From assembly GCF_042675745.1 (NCBI RefSeq), contig NZ_JBHTJM010000002.1, forward strand, positions 482,025-546,024: a stretch of DNA of 64,000 nt, given 5' to 3'. The DNA comes from Pseudofulvibacter geojedonensis (GTDB lineage Bacteria > Bacteroidota > Bacteroidia > Flavobacteriales > Flavobacteriaceae). Both the position numbers and the translations under genes were made by a program. The first letter of the stretch is position 1; every line of letters begins with the position of its first letter. A model generated the notes under the pieces. That model worked only from the letters and a program-made list of their open reading frames with translations. It was not told the origin of the DNA and did not search any database. Positions 43,256 through 52,489 of the stretch are shown here, piece after piece.

Positions 43256-44761
43256 TTGAAAATTAAGCCCCTTCATATATCTTTATTTTTATTCCTTGTA
43301 TTAGGACTATTATTTGGGCTAAGCTTTTTAAGTACTAAATCTACTACTGACACTGAAGGATTTCATGTAGCAAATACTACTGTAAAATATCCAACTACTG
43401 CTACGCTACTTCAACAAGAACCTACAGATTCTGTTAGTGATGAAAAACCTATTTTAGTATTAGAGCAAGTAACCAAACAAATAGAACCTATAGAAGTTGA
43501 AAAAGACAAAGCTTCTGATACCTTACTTAAATACCAATCTATTTTTACCGATAAAAAAGAAAAAGTAGTACTACCAGATATTAGCAAAATTGACTCAACA
43601 ACTATACAAAGAATAGCCTACCCTAATAATACTTTTTTAAGCGAGTTAAAACAAAAAATACAATCTAACAAATGTAGAATTATTCATTACGGAGATTCGC
43701 AATTAGAAGGAGATCGCATAACTGGTTACTTAAGGAATAGGCTTCAAAAATTATATGGAGGTTCTGGCCCAGGATTCATTCCAATAAAACAAGCTTATCA
43801 TCAAATTAGTGCGGTTGTAAAACATAGTAACAACTGGACAAGGCATCCTTTATTCGATCCTACTCAACAAAAGTTTTCTCATAAAAAATACGGAGCTTTT
43901 TTATCGGTATCTAGATTTAATAGTTTAGAAAAAGATTCTATTAGTACAGATAGCTCATCAACTACAAAAGCAACCATTAGCATATCGCCTTCAAGGATTA
44001 CTTATAGAAAATTTAGAAACTACTCGAAAATTTCTTTACACTATGGAAATTGCACTAAACCTACATCTATAAAAGTTTTTAGGGATGATGAACTTGTGCT
44101 ACAAGATTCTTTAAGTACTGACGGAAATTATCATGCTTATACTATAAACAGATCACTTAATGCTAAAGAAATAAAAATTGAATTAGAAAGTACTTCTAGT
44201 CCTGATTTTTACGGATTAACACTTGACGGAAAATCTGGAATACAGATAGATAATGTAGCCATGAGGGGGGCTTCTGGCAACCATTTTACTAGAAACAATA
44301 AAACTACCTACAAAAACATGTTAAAGGAGTTAGATCCTAAAATTATTATCATGCAATTTGGAGGTAATGTAGTGCCATATTTAAAAGATTCTCTAGCTGT
44401 AGATAAGTACACCAAAAACATCAGATGGCAAGTTAATAGAATACGTAGTTTAAAATCGAACTTACAATTTCTTTTTATCGGACCAACTGACTTATGCACC
44501 AGTAAAAACGGAAAAATGGTTACCTACGAGCTACTTCCTTATTTAAATCAACAACTAAAAGCATCTTGTTTAGAAAATAATGTAGCTTATTGGGATATGT
44601 TTAATGCTATGGGAGGTAATGGGGCCATGGAACTTTGGGTAGAAAAAAACCTAGCTGGTAAAGACTATGTCCATTTTACTCCAAAAGGAACCAAGTACAT
44701 ATCTGAGTTGTTCTTTATATCACTTTATCTAGATCTTCAAAAAAAGAACATTAATGAATAA
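43256..44761 (+). CDS. Membrane-anchored SGNH/GDSL hydrolase-like protein
   Basis: 501 residues from a TTG at 43256. An N-terminal membrane anchor (about 8-26) is followed by a polar linker and an SGNH domain: block I IIHYGDSQLEGDR (Ser148), block III IIIMQFGGN, and the C-terminal DYVHFTPKGTKY with the Asp-x-x-His pair. Proteins of this kind next to MBOAT genes add or remove acetyl groups on polysaccharides. The end overlaps the next gene by 8 bp. Confidence 0.82.
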   Translation: MKIKPLHISLFLFLVLGLLFGLSFLSTKSTTDTEGFHVANTTVKYPTTATLLQQEPTDSVSDEKPILVLEQVTKQIEPIEVEKDKASDTLLKYQSIFTDKKEKVVLPDISKIDSTTIQRIAYPNNTFLSELKQKIQSNKCRIIHYGDSQLEGDRITGYLRNRLQKLYGGSGPGFIPIKQAYHQISAVVKHSNNWTRHPLFDPTQQKFSHKKYGAFLSVSRFNSLEKDSISTDSSSTTKATISISPSRITYRKFRNYSKISLHYGNCTKPTSIKVFRDDELVLQDSLSTDGNYHAYTINRSLNAKEIKIELESTSSPDFYGLTLDGKSGIQIDNVAMRGASGNHFTRNNKTTYKNMLKELDPKIIIMQFGGNVVPYLKDSLAVDKYTKNIRWQVNRIRSLKSNLQFLFIGPTDLCTSKNGKMVTYELLPYLNQQLKASCLENNVAYWDMFNAMGGNGAMELWVEKNLAGKDYVHFTPKGTKYISELFFISLYLDLQKKNINE

Positions 44762-46025
44762 ATTACTCCTGTATATATTAATTTTATTTTGCTTTGCTAG
44801 AGTTTCTAGTCAAAACTATATTTTAGACAGTATTCAATCTATTTATCCTTTTATAGAATATCAAAAAAATCAAATTAAATTCAGTCAAGATTCTCCCGCC
44901 TTTAAAGCTCTTTTTAAAAAACTAAACGCTATAAAAAACCAAGAAAAAGAAGACTTACATGTTTTTCATATCGGAGGTTCACATATTCAGGCAGATTTTT
45001 ACTCCAATAAACTAAGACATTATTTACAACATTTTGTTCCTGAGGCTAAAGGACAAAGAGGGTTTGTTTTTCCTTATAAATTAGCTAAAACTAACAATCC
45101 GCTTAATTATAGAATAACTTCTGAAGATAATTGGGTTGGTTACAGATGCTCAAGACCCGATACTACTAGTTGGGGAATGGCTGGTGTTACTGCAAAGTTT
45201 ACTGACTCAATAGCTCATATAAATGTAAAAGCTAATTTTAGAAACTATTCTAAAAACACCTACAACTTTAATAAACTTCGCGTTTTTTACAATACTTGGA
45301 ATGAAGGTTATCTAGTGAAATTAGTAAATGACTCTTTAGTAAGTTCAACGAGTATTAACCATTCTAGAAACTATATTGAATTCAAGTTGAATAAAACTAT
45401 TGATGAAACAGATATTTGTATTGAACGATTGAATTTCGACTCCAATTCAGAGTTTTTATTAATGGGAGTGGAATTAATGAATGATAATACTGGAGTAGAA
45501 TACACTTCTATTGGTGTTAACGGAGCTAGTTTTGCTTATTATAACAGATGTAATTATTTTGAAGATCAGTTATTAACCTACCAACCAGATTTATTCATTA
45601 TTTCTGTGGGAACCAACGATACTTATACAACAGACTTTGACGCTGAAGCATATAAAAATCATTACGAAGGTTTTATTCAGTTAATTCAAAGAGCTAACCC
45701 TAACTGTGCTATCCTATTAACTGTACCAAATGATTCGTATTACAAAAGAAAATATGCCAACCCAAATACTCAAATAGCTGCTGAAGTTATATACAAGCTT
45801 GCCGATAAGTATAAAATGGGGGTATGGGATTTCTATGAAATTATGGGAGGTTTAGGGTCATCTCAAAAATGGTATAAAAACAAGCTAATGCCTAGAGACC
45901 GAATTCATTTTACAAGACTTGGCTATAGCATAAAAGCAGATTTACTATTAAAAGCATTAGTTGAAGCTTGGGAAGAAGAAGATAATGTTATAACTAACGA
46001 ATATTTAAACTTATTTAAAAAATAG
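44754..46025 (+). CDS. Secreted SGNH hydrolase-like protein
   Basis: 423 residues, ATG start, signal peptide (about 1-19, ending VSSQ). Block I reads FHIGGSHIQAD, so the usual GDS is GGS (Ser76). Block III is IISVGTNDTY, with the oxyanion Asn; the C-terminal pair is in MPRDRIHFTRLGY. Paralogue of the preceding gene by layout. Probably acts with the MBOAT protein downstream in acyl transfer at the envelope; direct proof is not in the sequence. Confidence 0.82.
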   Translation: MNKLLLYILILFCFARVSSQNYILDSIQSIYPFIEYQKNQIKFSQDSPAFKALFKKLNAIKNQEKEDLHVFHIGGSHIQADFYSNKLRHYLQHFVPEAKGQRGFVFPYKLAKTNNPLNYRITSEDNWVGYRCSRPDTTSWGMAGVTAKFTDSIAHINVKANFRNYSKNTYNFNKLRVFYNTWNEGYLVKLVNDSLVSSTSINHSRNYIEFKLNKTIDETDICIERLNFDSNSEFLLMGVELMNDNTGVEYTSIGVNGASFAYYNRCNYFEDQLLTYQPDLFIISVGTNDTYTTDFDAEAYKNHYEGFIQLIQRANPNCAILLTVPNDSYYKRKYANPNTQIAAEVIYKLADKYKMGVWDFYEIMGGLGSSQKWYKNKLMPRDRIHFTRLGYSIKADLLLKALVEAWEEEDNVITNEYLNLFKK

Positions 46026-46027
46026 TA

Positions 46028-47686
46028 TTGGATAGATTGTATAACATATTTGCCTTTTCTGAAGAAGAACCGTTAATCTTTACACAAGCAGATTTCTGGA
46101 TATTCTTTGCAGCCGTATATTTTATCTATGCACTAATTTATAATAAAAAGTATTTAAGAAGTCTTTATATATTCTTAATCAGTTTATTGTTTTACTACAA
46201 AACAAGTGGACTGTTTATTGGTATTCTAATTTTTAGTACCATCAACGATTTCTTTTTAGGTAAGGCTATTTACAATAGTAAATCGAAGCTCAAACAACAA
46301 TTTTTAGTCGCTACTAGTGTACTAATTAACCTTGGAACACTGTGCTATTTTAAATACGCCTATTTTTTTACTGATTCTTATAACAGCTTAGCTGGCACCG
46401 ATTATAAGGTAATCAACCACCTAGCCTTATGGACCAATAATTTGGCAGGTGTAGACTACTTTACCGTAGATAGTATAGTCTTACCCGTTGGAATCTCTTT
46501 TTACACTTTTCAAACCATTAGCTATTGTATCGATATTTATAGGAAGCAATTAAAACCTATTAACTCTATTATAGACTTTGGTTTCTTTGTTAGCTTTTTT
46601 CCTCAGTTAGTAGCCGGTCCTATTGTAAGAGCATCCGAATTCATACCACAGATAAAACAAGAAATTAGTATTAGTAAGCAAGATTTTGGTAGAGCTGTAT
46701 TTATGATTTTAAAAGGTTTGATAAAAAAAATGATCTTTGCCGATTTTATAGCAGCTAACTTTTTAGATCGAGTTTTTGATGCTCCAGAAATGTTCTCAGG
46801 TTTCACCAATATTATGGCTTTATTTGGTTACTCTTTACAGATTTATGGAGACTTTTCTGGGTATACAGACATAGCTATAGGTATTGCTCTGTTAATGGGT
46901 TTTACTTTACCTAAGAACTTCGATTCTCCTTATAAAGCAACTAGTTGTGGTAACTTCTGGAAGCGTTGGCATATATCTTTATCTACTTGGTTAAAAGATT
47001 ATTTATATATCCCTTTAGGTGGTAATAGAACTGGTTCTATAGCTACTTATGTTTTGTGTTCTTTATTTATTTTTTGGCTCTTACTAGCCATGAAAAGCTA
47101 CACCTTTGTTTTTATTGCAATAGGGATTATTATACTAGGTTTACTTCTCACTTTACTTTTCCCTAATATTAATAAACACTTTACCACTAACATTAATATT
47201 TTACTAACCATGTTAATTGGTGGTTTATGGCATGGGGCAAGTTGGAAATTTGTTATTTGGGGAGGTTTAAACGGTATCGGTATACTAATTTATAAATACT
47301 GGAGACGCATTAGTCCCTATGAAAATAGCAATTCTAAACTTAGTTTAATCTGGAAAATTGCCATTACATTCCTCTTCATAACTTTTACCAGAGTGTATTT
47401 TAGAGGAAACAGTATGGAACATATTAGCAAGCAATACTACCAAATAGCTAATAATATGGACCTAACTAATGCTTTAGCAGTTTTACAAGAGTACCAATTA
47501 GTATTCTGGGTAATGTTAGCAGGTTATATAACCCATTGGTTATCTTATAGCTTAAAAGATAAAATTGAGACGCTATTTATAAAAAGTCATTTTATCTTAA
47601 AAGTAATTGCTGCTGTTATAACTGGTGTATTGTGCTATCAAACTTATGCTTCAGACTTCCAGCCGTTTATTTACTTTCAGTTTTAA
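46028..47686 (+). CDS. MBOAT-family O-acyltransferase (AlgI-like)
   Basis: 552 residues from a TTG at 46028, two bases after the previous stop; the next in-frame Met is over 200 residues in, so TTG is the start. About ten membrane segments. Conserved histidines His315 (GNFWKRWHISLSTWLKDYLY) and His402 (GGLWHGASWKFVIWGG), with PQLVAGPIVRASEF and FSGYTDIAIG, match AlgI/DltB-like MBOAT enzymes that pass acetyl groups across the membrane to glycans. The two SGNH genes upstream fit as its periplasmic partners. Confidence 0.92.
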   Translation: MDRLYNIFAFSEEEPLIFTQADFWIFFAAVYFIYALIYNKKYLRSLYIFLISLLFYYKTSGLFIGILIFSTINDFFLGKAIYNSKSKLKQQFLVATSVLINLGTLCYFKYAYFFTDSYNSLAGTDYKVINHLALWTNNLAGVDYFTVDSIVLPVGISFYTFQTISYCIDIYRKQLKPINSIIDFGFFVSFFPQLVAGPIVRASEFIPQIKQEISISKQDFGRAVFMILKGLIKKMIFADFIAANFLDRVFDAPEMFSGFTNIMALFGYSLQIYGDFSGYTDIAIGIALLMGFTLPKNFDSPYKATSCGNFWKRWHISLSTWLKDYLYIPLGGNRTGSIATYVLCSLFIFWLLLAMKSYTFVFIAIGIIILGLLLTLLFPNINKHFTTNINILLTMLIGGLWHGASWKFVIWGGLNGIGILIYKYWRRISPYENSNSKLSLIWKIAITFLFITFTRVYFRGNSMEHISKQYYQIANNMDLTNALAVLQEYQLVFWVMLAGYITHWLSYSLKDKIETLFIKSHFILKVIAAVITGVLCYQTYASDFQPFIYFQF

Positions 47687-47740
47687 TCGCAATGCGATAG
47701 ATAAACACAATATATAAAACTTACTTATCGTTTTAACAGT

Positions 47741-48569
47741 ATGAAAAAACTACTCTTATTAATTACTGTCATTGGATTATGTTCTTGTGAAAAAAAAGAA
47801 TGTATATAAAGATGAGTTAATTAAACAATTAAATATTGATCTAAAACAAACTAAAGAACAAATTGTTAATAATTTATATTCAATAAAACATGAACAGGAT
47901 GAATTCCCTGAGCAGTATGGAATTATTGATTCTCTAGCTAAAAAATTTAATCACCATGTTAAAAATTTAGAAACAAAAATTCTAGAGCTTAATAATGAAG
48001 ATGAAATAAGGCATAGTATAAACATGTTTAAAAAACATATTTTAAAAACCCAAAAAAACAAGCATCTGATAAGCATGCTTAAAAGAAAAATAAAAACACT
48101 TGAACCATCTGAAAATGAATTGGACATTGAAACTCATAAGCAAATTATAATTCTAAAAATTAAAAAGTTTGAATTGGAATTTTACCAATTACTTAATACT
48201 TCTAGAAGTTGCGGAGCTTATGAATTACCAAATAGCAGTATTAAAGTTATTAGAAAAAACGATTCTATTGTTAAGTTTATTGTTAATTCAGAAATTATAC
48301 GACACTTTCCTAACAGGTATGATTATAACTTTATTTATCTAAAAAACATAAGTGGTGATAATTCTAAAACTATTCCAGTTATAAAAAAAGAAAATTTATA
48401 TGATGTATATTCTTTTGAAATTAAAGACAAAGAAAATTCTTCTTTTAAATTAGACATAGATATTGTTAATTCACATGCCAGTCCTACAAATGCAACAGAA
48501 TCCTTTAGTCGAGAAATAAAAATAGGAGAGCAAAGACCATTTACTCTCCTAGATACTATTTATAAATAA
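47741..48569 (+). CDS. Hypothetical lipoprotein gene with a +1 frameshift at an A8 tract
   Basis: An ATG at 47741 encodes a good lipoprotein signal (MKKLLLLITVIGLCSCEKK, lipobox Cys16) but stops at a TAA at 47807-47809. The +1 frame stays open from there to 48569. Removing one A from the A8 run at 47790-47797 joins signal and body into one protein of about 275 residues (CEKKNVYKDELIKQLNID). The body is helical and charged (heptad-like 1-110), then a beta-rich C-terminal part; no known family. As written, the product is truncated or made by slippage; a sequencing error is also possible. Confidence 0.7.
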
Positions 48570-48577
48570 ATATTTTA

Positions 48578-49753
48578 TTATTCTTTTCTAAACTGCTTGG
48601 TCTCTTCAAATACATGCTTTAAAATAGCAGCATCTTGTTCTGTAAATTCAATGTTTCTACGAGACATAACAACCTTAGCTACTTCAAAAGCTTTTTTAGT
48701 TAAGTAGGCAGTAAATCCGCTACTTCCTCCCCAGCTATAGCTAGGTATAAAGTTTCTAGGAAATCCGCCTCCAAATATATTAGCAGATACTCCTACTACG
48801 GTGCCTGTGTTAAACATGGTATTAATTCCGCATTTAGAATGATCTCCCATCATTAAACCACAAAATTGCAATCCAGTTCTAGCAAATCCTTCTGTTTCGT
48901 AGCTCCAAAGACGTACCTCTGCATAATTGTTTTTAAGGTTAGAATTATTAGAATCGGCTCCAATATTACACCATTCTCCTAAAACAGAGTTTCCTAAGAA
49001 ACCATCATGTCCTTTATTAGAATAACCAAATATCACCGAGTTGTTTACCTCTCCTCCTACTTTACTATGAGGGCCAATAGTAGTTCCCCCATATATTTTA
49101 GCTCCCATTTTTAGAGTAGCATTGTTACATAAGGCAAATGGTCCACGAACAGAGCACGACTCCATTATAGTGGCTTCTTTGCCTATATAAATAGGTCCGT
49201 CTGTAGCGTTTAATGTAGAAAACAATACTTGAGCACCTTTTTCAATAAAAATTTGCTCCCTCCCTAAACATTGTACCCCCTCTGGAATTGGTTGCGACAC
49301 TTTATCCTTAGTTAACAAGTCAAAATCTGCCTTAATAGCTTCTGCATTTTTAGAAAATATATCCCATGTATTTTCTATTCTTATGAACTCTCCTTCATAT
49401 TCAATAATATCATAGATATCAAAATCAACTTCTTCTTGTTCATCAGTTGTATAAAATGCTATTACATCTTCTTGATAAAAGATAGCTTGATTCTCTGATA
49501 AACTTTTTACCATAGCTACCAATTCTAAATTAGGTAAGAAAGAGGCATTCAGCATAATATTTTGCTCCATTTCTACCATTGGGTATTTATCAGACAAATA
49601 CTCTTCTGTAATTGTAGATGTAGTAAATCCCAGAGCTTTTTCCCATTTTTCTCGAATGGTTAAAATTCCAACTCTAATATCGGCTACAGGTCTAGTATAA
49701 GTAAATGGTAATAACTGTTTTCTAACAGTTCCGTCAAAAAGAATATAATTCAT
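48578..49753 (-). CDS. GlmU-like protein with left-handed beta-helix
   Basis: 391 residues. The N-terminal ~170 form a degenerate nucleotidyltransferase-like region (MNYILFDGTVRKQLLPFTYTRPVAD). From about 175 a left-handed beta-helix follows with hexapeptide repeats (VLFSTLNATDGPIYIGKEAT, ALCNNATLKMGAKIYGGTTI and GPHSKVGGEVNNSVIFGYSN). It matches the GlmU-like sugar-nucleotide protein of Bacteroidota; the lack of the usual GxGTRM pyrophosphorylase loop makes the exact activity uncertain. Confidence 0.8.
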   Translation of the reverse strand: MNYILFDGTVRKQLLPFTYTRPVADIRVGILTIREKWEKALGFTTSTITEEYLSDKYPMVEMEQNIMLNASFLPNLELVAMVKSLSENQAIFYQEDVIAFYTTDEQEEVDFDIYDIIEYEGEFIRIENTWDIFSKNAEAIKADFDLLTKDKVSQPIPEGVQCLGREQIFIEKGAQVLFSTLNATDGPIYIGKEATIMESCSVRGPFALCNNATLKMGAKIYGGTTIGPHSKVGGEVNNSVIFGYSNKGHDGFLGNSVLGEWCNIGADSNNSNLKNNYAEVRLWSYETEGFARTGLQFCGLMMGDHSKCGINTMFNTGTVVGVSANIFGGGFPRNFIPSYSWGGSSGFTAYLTKKAFEVAKVVMSRRNIEFTEQDAAILKHVFEETKQFRKE

Positions 49754-49876
49754 ATTGGCTAATTCAAAGGTTAAAGAAACTGAAGAGATAATCTTCTCTT
49801 TTTAATTCTCTCGCTAAGGAGAAGGAATAGTTTCATTTTCAAAGTTAAACTTTCTAACATGCTTGCCAAACAAAAA

Positions 49877-49898
49877 AGCCTTCGATTTCTCGAAGGCT
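49877..49898 (-). terminator. Terminator of rpmE
   Basis: Minus strand: AGCCTTCGA-GAAA-TCGAAGGCT followed by TTTTTG. Very strong stem with GAAA loop. Confidence 0.92.
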
Positions 49899-49921
49899 CT
49901 TGTATTAGGGTCAATTCAAAA

Positions 49922-50173
49922 TTACTTTTTGAATTTTGCGTATTTGTTCTTGAACTTGTCAATACGTCCAGCTGTATCTACTAACTTAGACTTACCAGTG
50001 TAGAAAGGGTGAGATGTTCTAGAAATTTCTAATTTGAATAATGGATATTCAACTCCGTCAACTTCTAAAGTTTCTTTAGTATCTACAGTAGACTTAGTTA
50101 AAAATACATCATCGTTAGACATATCTTTGAATGCTACCATTCTGTAATTTTCTGGATGTAAACCTTGTTTCAT
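49922..50173 (-). CDS. rpmE2: 50S ribosomal protein L31 type B
   Basis: 83 residues from the ATG at 50173 (MKQGLHPENYRMVAFKDMSN); an ATG at 50206 would add 11 residues that lie in the leader. The insertion-containing form (DDVFLTKSTVDTKETLEVDG), lack of the zinc CxxC of type A, and HPFYTGKSKLVDTAGRIDKF mark type B. Single gene with own promoter, leader hairpin and terminator. Confidence 0.95.
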   Translation of the reverse strand: MKQGLHPENYRMVAFKDMSNDDVFLTKSTVDTKETLEVDGVEYPLFKLEISRTSHPFYTGKSKLVDTAGRIDKFKNKYAKFKK

Positions 50174-50215
50174 CGTATTATATTTTAATAACTTATTAAT
50201 TTTCAATTAAATGAA

Positions 50216-50303
50216 AAAGCAAAGAGTGGTAACAGTTACGCGGTTACACGCAACCACTTTACATTTTCGAGCTGCAAATATACCACTTTTTATTCATTAC
50301 CAA
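50216..50303 (-). promoter_or_regulatory. Promoter and structured leader of rpmE (L31)
   Basis: Minus strand: TTG (plus 50301-50303), 18 bp, TATATTTG (plus 50275-50282), a full match to the flavobacterial promoter. The ~95-nt leader holds GTAAC/GTTAC and AAAGTGG/CCACTCTTT complementary arms (plus 50220-50264), forming a hairpin that could be an L31 autoregulation site (inference). Confidence 0.65.
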
Positions 50304-50353
50304 CAAGATAAGTTTAAAATTATTTTTTACCACTAGTTTGTGTAACGAATTCC

Positions 50354-50361
50354 TATATTTG
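50354..50361 (+). promoter_or_regulatory. -7 box before the DUF4199 gene
   Basis: TATATTTG, 30 bp before the ATG; a TTTG lies 13 bp upstream, closer than ideal. Confidence 0.5.
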
Positions 50362-50390
50362 CTTACTTATTATCCAAAACTAGTCAACTT

Positions 50391-50927
50391 ATGGAAAATA
50401 AAATCAATCATTCAAAAAACATCATTCTAAATTACGGAGTTATTTTAGGCTTAATTTTAATAGCTATTAATGTAACTTCTTACGCTACTGGAATAATGCT
50501 TAAAGGAGAACAATGGCCTAATTATATTTATTATATTATTTTTCCTGTATTTATTATTTTAGGTATTAAAAAATTTAAAACACTTAATTCTGGAGAACTT
50601 TTATTAGCACAAGGTTTAAAAACAGGAATGGGTATAGCTGCTATTAGTGCCCTAGTATATGTTATTTACCATTTACTATTTACCTATGTTATAGATCCTA
50701 CTTTTATTGATAAAATGGTTGAATTAACAGAAACTAAGTTAATTGAAGCTGGTATGGACGATGCTCAAATCGAACAAACCCTAACCATTACTAGAAAAAT
50801 GTCTAACCCGCTAGTTGGTAGTGGTTTTTGGATTTTATTAAGTGCATTTTTTGGTTTTGTATACTCATTAATAGCTTCTGTTATAATGAAAGGAGAAAAA
50901 CCTTATAAAGAATTAGACGAACTATAA
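50391..50927 (+). CDS. DUF4199 membrane protein
   Basis: 178 residues with four membrane segments (about 13-32, 42-58, 76-98, 145-167), the DUF4199 layout, and a conserved central SGELLLAQGLKTGMGIA. Function unknown. Two bases separate it from a GT2 glycosyltransferase gene, a pairing common in flavobacteria, so it may help that enzyme at the membrane (inference). Confidence 0.85.
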   Translation: MENKINHSKNIILNYGVILGLILIAINVTSYATGIMLKGEQWPNYIYYIIFPVFIILGIKKFKTLNSGELLLAQGLKTGMGIAAISALVYVIYHLLFTYVIDPTFIDKMVELTETKLIEAGMDDAQIEQTLTITRKMSNPLVGSGFWILLSAFFGFVYSLIASVIMKGEKPYKELDEL

Positions 50928-50929
50928 CA

Positions 50930-51877
50930 ATGAATATATCTGTAGTTATCCCGCTTCTTAATGAAGCCGAATCGTTGCCAGAATTGCATACTTGGATAGC
51001 CAAAGTTATGCAAACGAATAACTTTTCTTATGAAATATTGTTTATTGACGATGGTTCTACAGATAAATCTTGGAATATTATTACTGAGCTTTCTCAGAAA
51101 GACAAAAATGTAAAAGGTTTGAAATTTTTACGTAATTACGGAAAATCTCAAGCCTTACATTTAGGTTTTGCAAAGGCTAAAGGAGATGTTGTTATTACAA
51201 TGGATGCCGATTTACAAGATAATCCCGATGAAATTCCTGAGTTATATGATTTAATTCAGAAACAAAATTTCGATTTAATATCTGGATGGAAAAAGAAACG
51301 TTACGATTCTGTTTTAGCCAAAAACATCCCTTCTAAATTATTCAATTGGTGTGCTCGTAAAACATCTGGCTTAAAACTACATGATTTTAACTGTGGTTTA
51401 AAAGCTTATAAAAACGAGGTTGTTAAAAATATTGATGTTTATGGTGAAATGCACCGATACATTCCTGTTTTAGCTAAAAATGCAGGCTTTAAAAAAATAG
51501 ACGAAAAAGTAGTTCAACACCAGGCTCGTAAATATGGAACAACTAAGTTTGGAATGGATAGATTTATAAACGGTTTTTTAGATTTATTAACCATATCTTT
51601 CTTAACCAAATTCGGAAAAAGACCTATGCACTTATTTGGTGCTTTAGGTAGTTTACTTTTCCTTATTGGTTTTTTATTTGCATTGTATTTAGGTGTAGAC
51701 AAATTATTCATCAACAAAACTGGTAGACTTATTACACAAAGACCACAGTTTTATATTTCTTTAGTTAGCATGGTTATTGGTTCTCAGTTTTTTATTGCTG
51801 GATTCTTAGGCGAATTAATTTTGCGAAATAGCAAAGACCAAGAACGCTATAAGGTAGAAGAAGAATTAAATATATAA
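50930..51877 (+). CDS. GT2 glycosyltransferase, polyprenyl-phosphate type
   Basis: 315 residues. GT-A fold with LFIDDGSTDKSW, ITMDADLQDNPDEIPELYDL (DxD-like), and VVQHQARKYGTTKFG; two C-terminal membrane segments (about 232-252 and 270-292). This matches DPM1/GtrB-type enzymes that load a sugar on undecaprenyl phosphate at the inner membrane. Substrate sugar unknown. Co-transcribed with the DUF4199 gene. Confidence 0.92.
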   Translation: MNISVVIPLLNEAESLPELHTWIAKVMQTNNFSYEILFIDDGSTDKSWNIITELSQKDKNVKGLKFLRNYGKSQALHLGFAKAKGDVVITMDADLQDNPDEIPELYDLIQKQNFDLISGWKKKRYDSVLAKNIPSKLFNWCARKTSGLKLHDFNCGLKAYKNEVVKNIDVYGEMHRYIPVLAKNAGFKKIDEKVVQHQARKYGTTKFGMDRFINGFLDLLTISFLTKFGKRPMHLFGALGSLLFLIGFLFALYLGVDKLFINKTGRLITQRPQFYISLVSMVIGSQFFIAGFLGELILRNSKDQERYKVEEELNI

Positions 51878-51883
51878 TTTGAA

Positions 51884-52489
51884 TTAATCTTTATAAAAAG
51901 AAGGCAGTTCTAATTTATACTTTACTGCTAGCAATCTTATAACAACTATAGTTAGAGCAGTAGCTATGTATAAGACTTGTTGGTTCATATTTAATAAGTG
52001 AAGTCCGAAAAACATCACCCCACCTGCAATACAAGCAGTAGCATATATTTCTTTTCTAAAAATAACCGGTATTTCATTACTTAAAATATCACGTATAACA
52101 CCTCCAAAGCAAGCAGTCATAGTTCCTAAAGCAATGCATATAATAGGATGTAAACCAATATTAAGGCCTTTTTCTATTCCAACCAAAACAAAAACACCTA
52201 AACCTATAGTGTCAAATAAAAACAACGATGTTCTTAAGTAACTTAGTCTTTTTCTAAAAAGTAATGCAAAAACAACAGCCCCAGCAATACAATACAAATA
52301 CTTCATATCTAACATCCATCCAACAGGGGTATTACCAATTAGCACATCTCTTAAAGTTCCTCCTCCTACTGCAGTAACAAAGGCTATAATAAACACACCA
52401 AAGGGATCTAAACGCTTGTGTAAAGCTGTTAAAACACCAGATATAGCAAAAGCTATGGTTCCTAATATATCAAGAATATCAAAAAGCAT
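51884..52489 (-). CDS. TRIC/UPF0126 family cation channel protein
   Basis: 201 residues with seven membrane segments. The twice-repeated glycine-rich motif (FVTAVGGGTLRDVLIGNTPV and GTMTACFGGVIRDILSNEIP) is diagnostic of the trimeric intracellular cation channel family. Prokaryotic members conduct K+ in vitro. Start overlaps the stop of the RDD gene by one base. Confidence 0.92.
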   Translation of the reverse strand: MLFDILDILGTIAFAISGVLTALHKRLDPFGVFIIAFVTAVGGGTLRDVLIGNTPVGWMLDMKYLYCIAGAVVFALLFRKRLSYLRTSLFLFDTIGLGVFVLVGIEKGLNIGLHPIICIALGTMTACFGGVIRDILSNEIPVIFRKEIYATACIAGGVMFFGLHLLNMNQQVLYIATALTIVVIRLLAVKYKLELPSFYKD

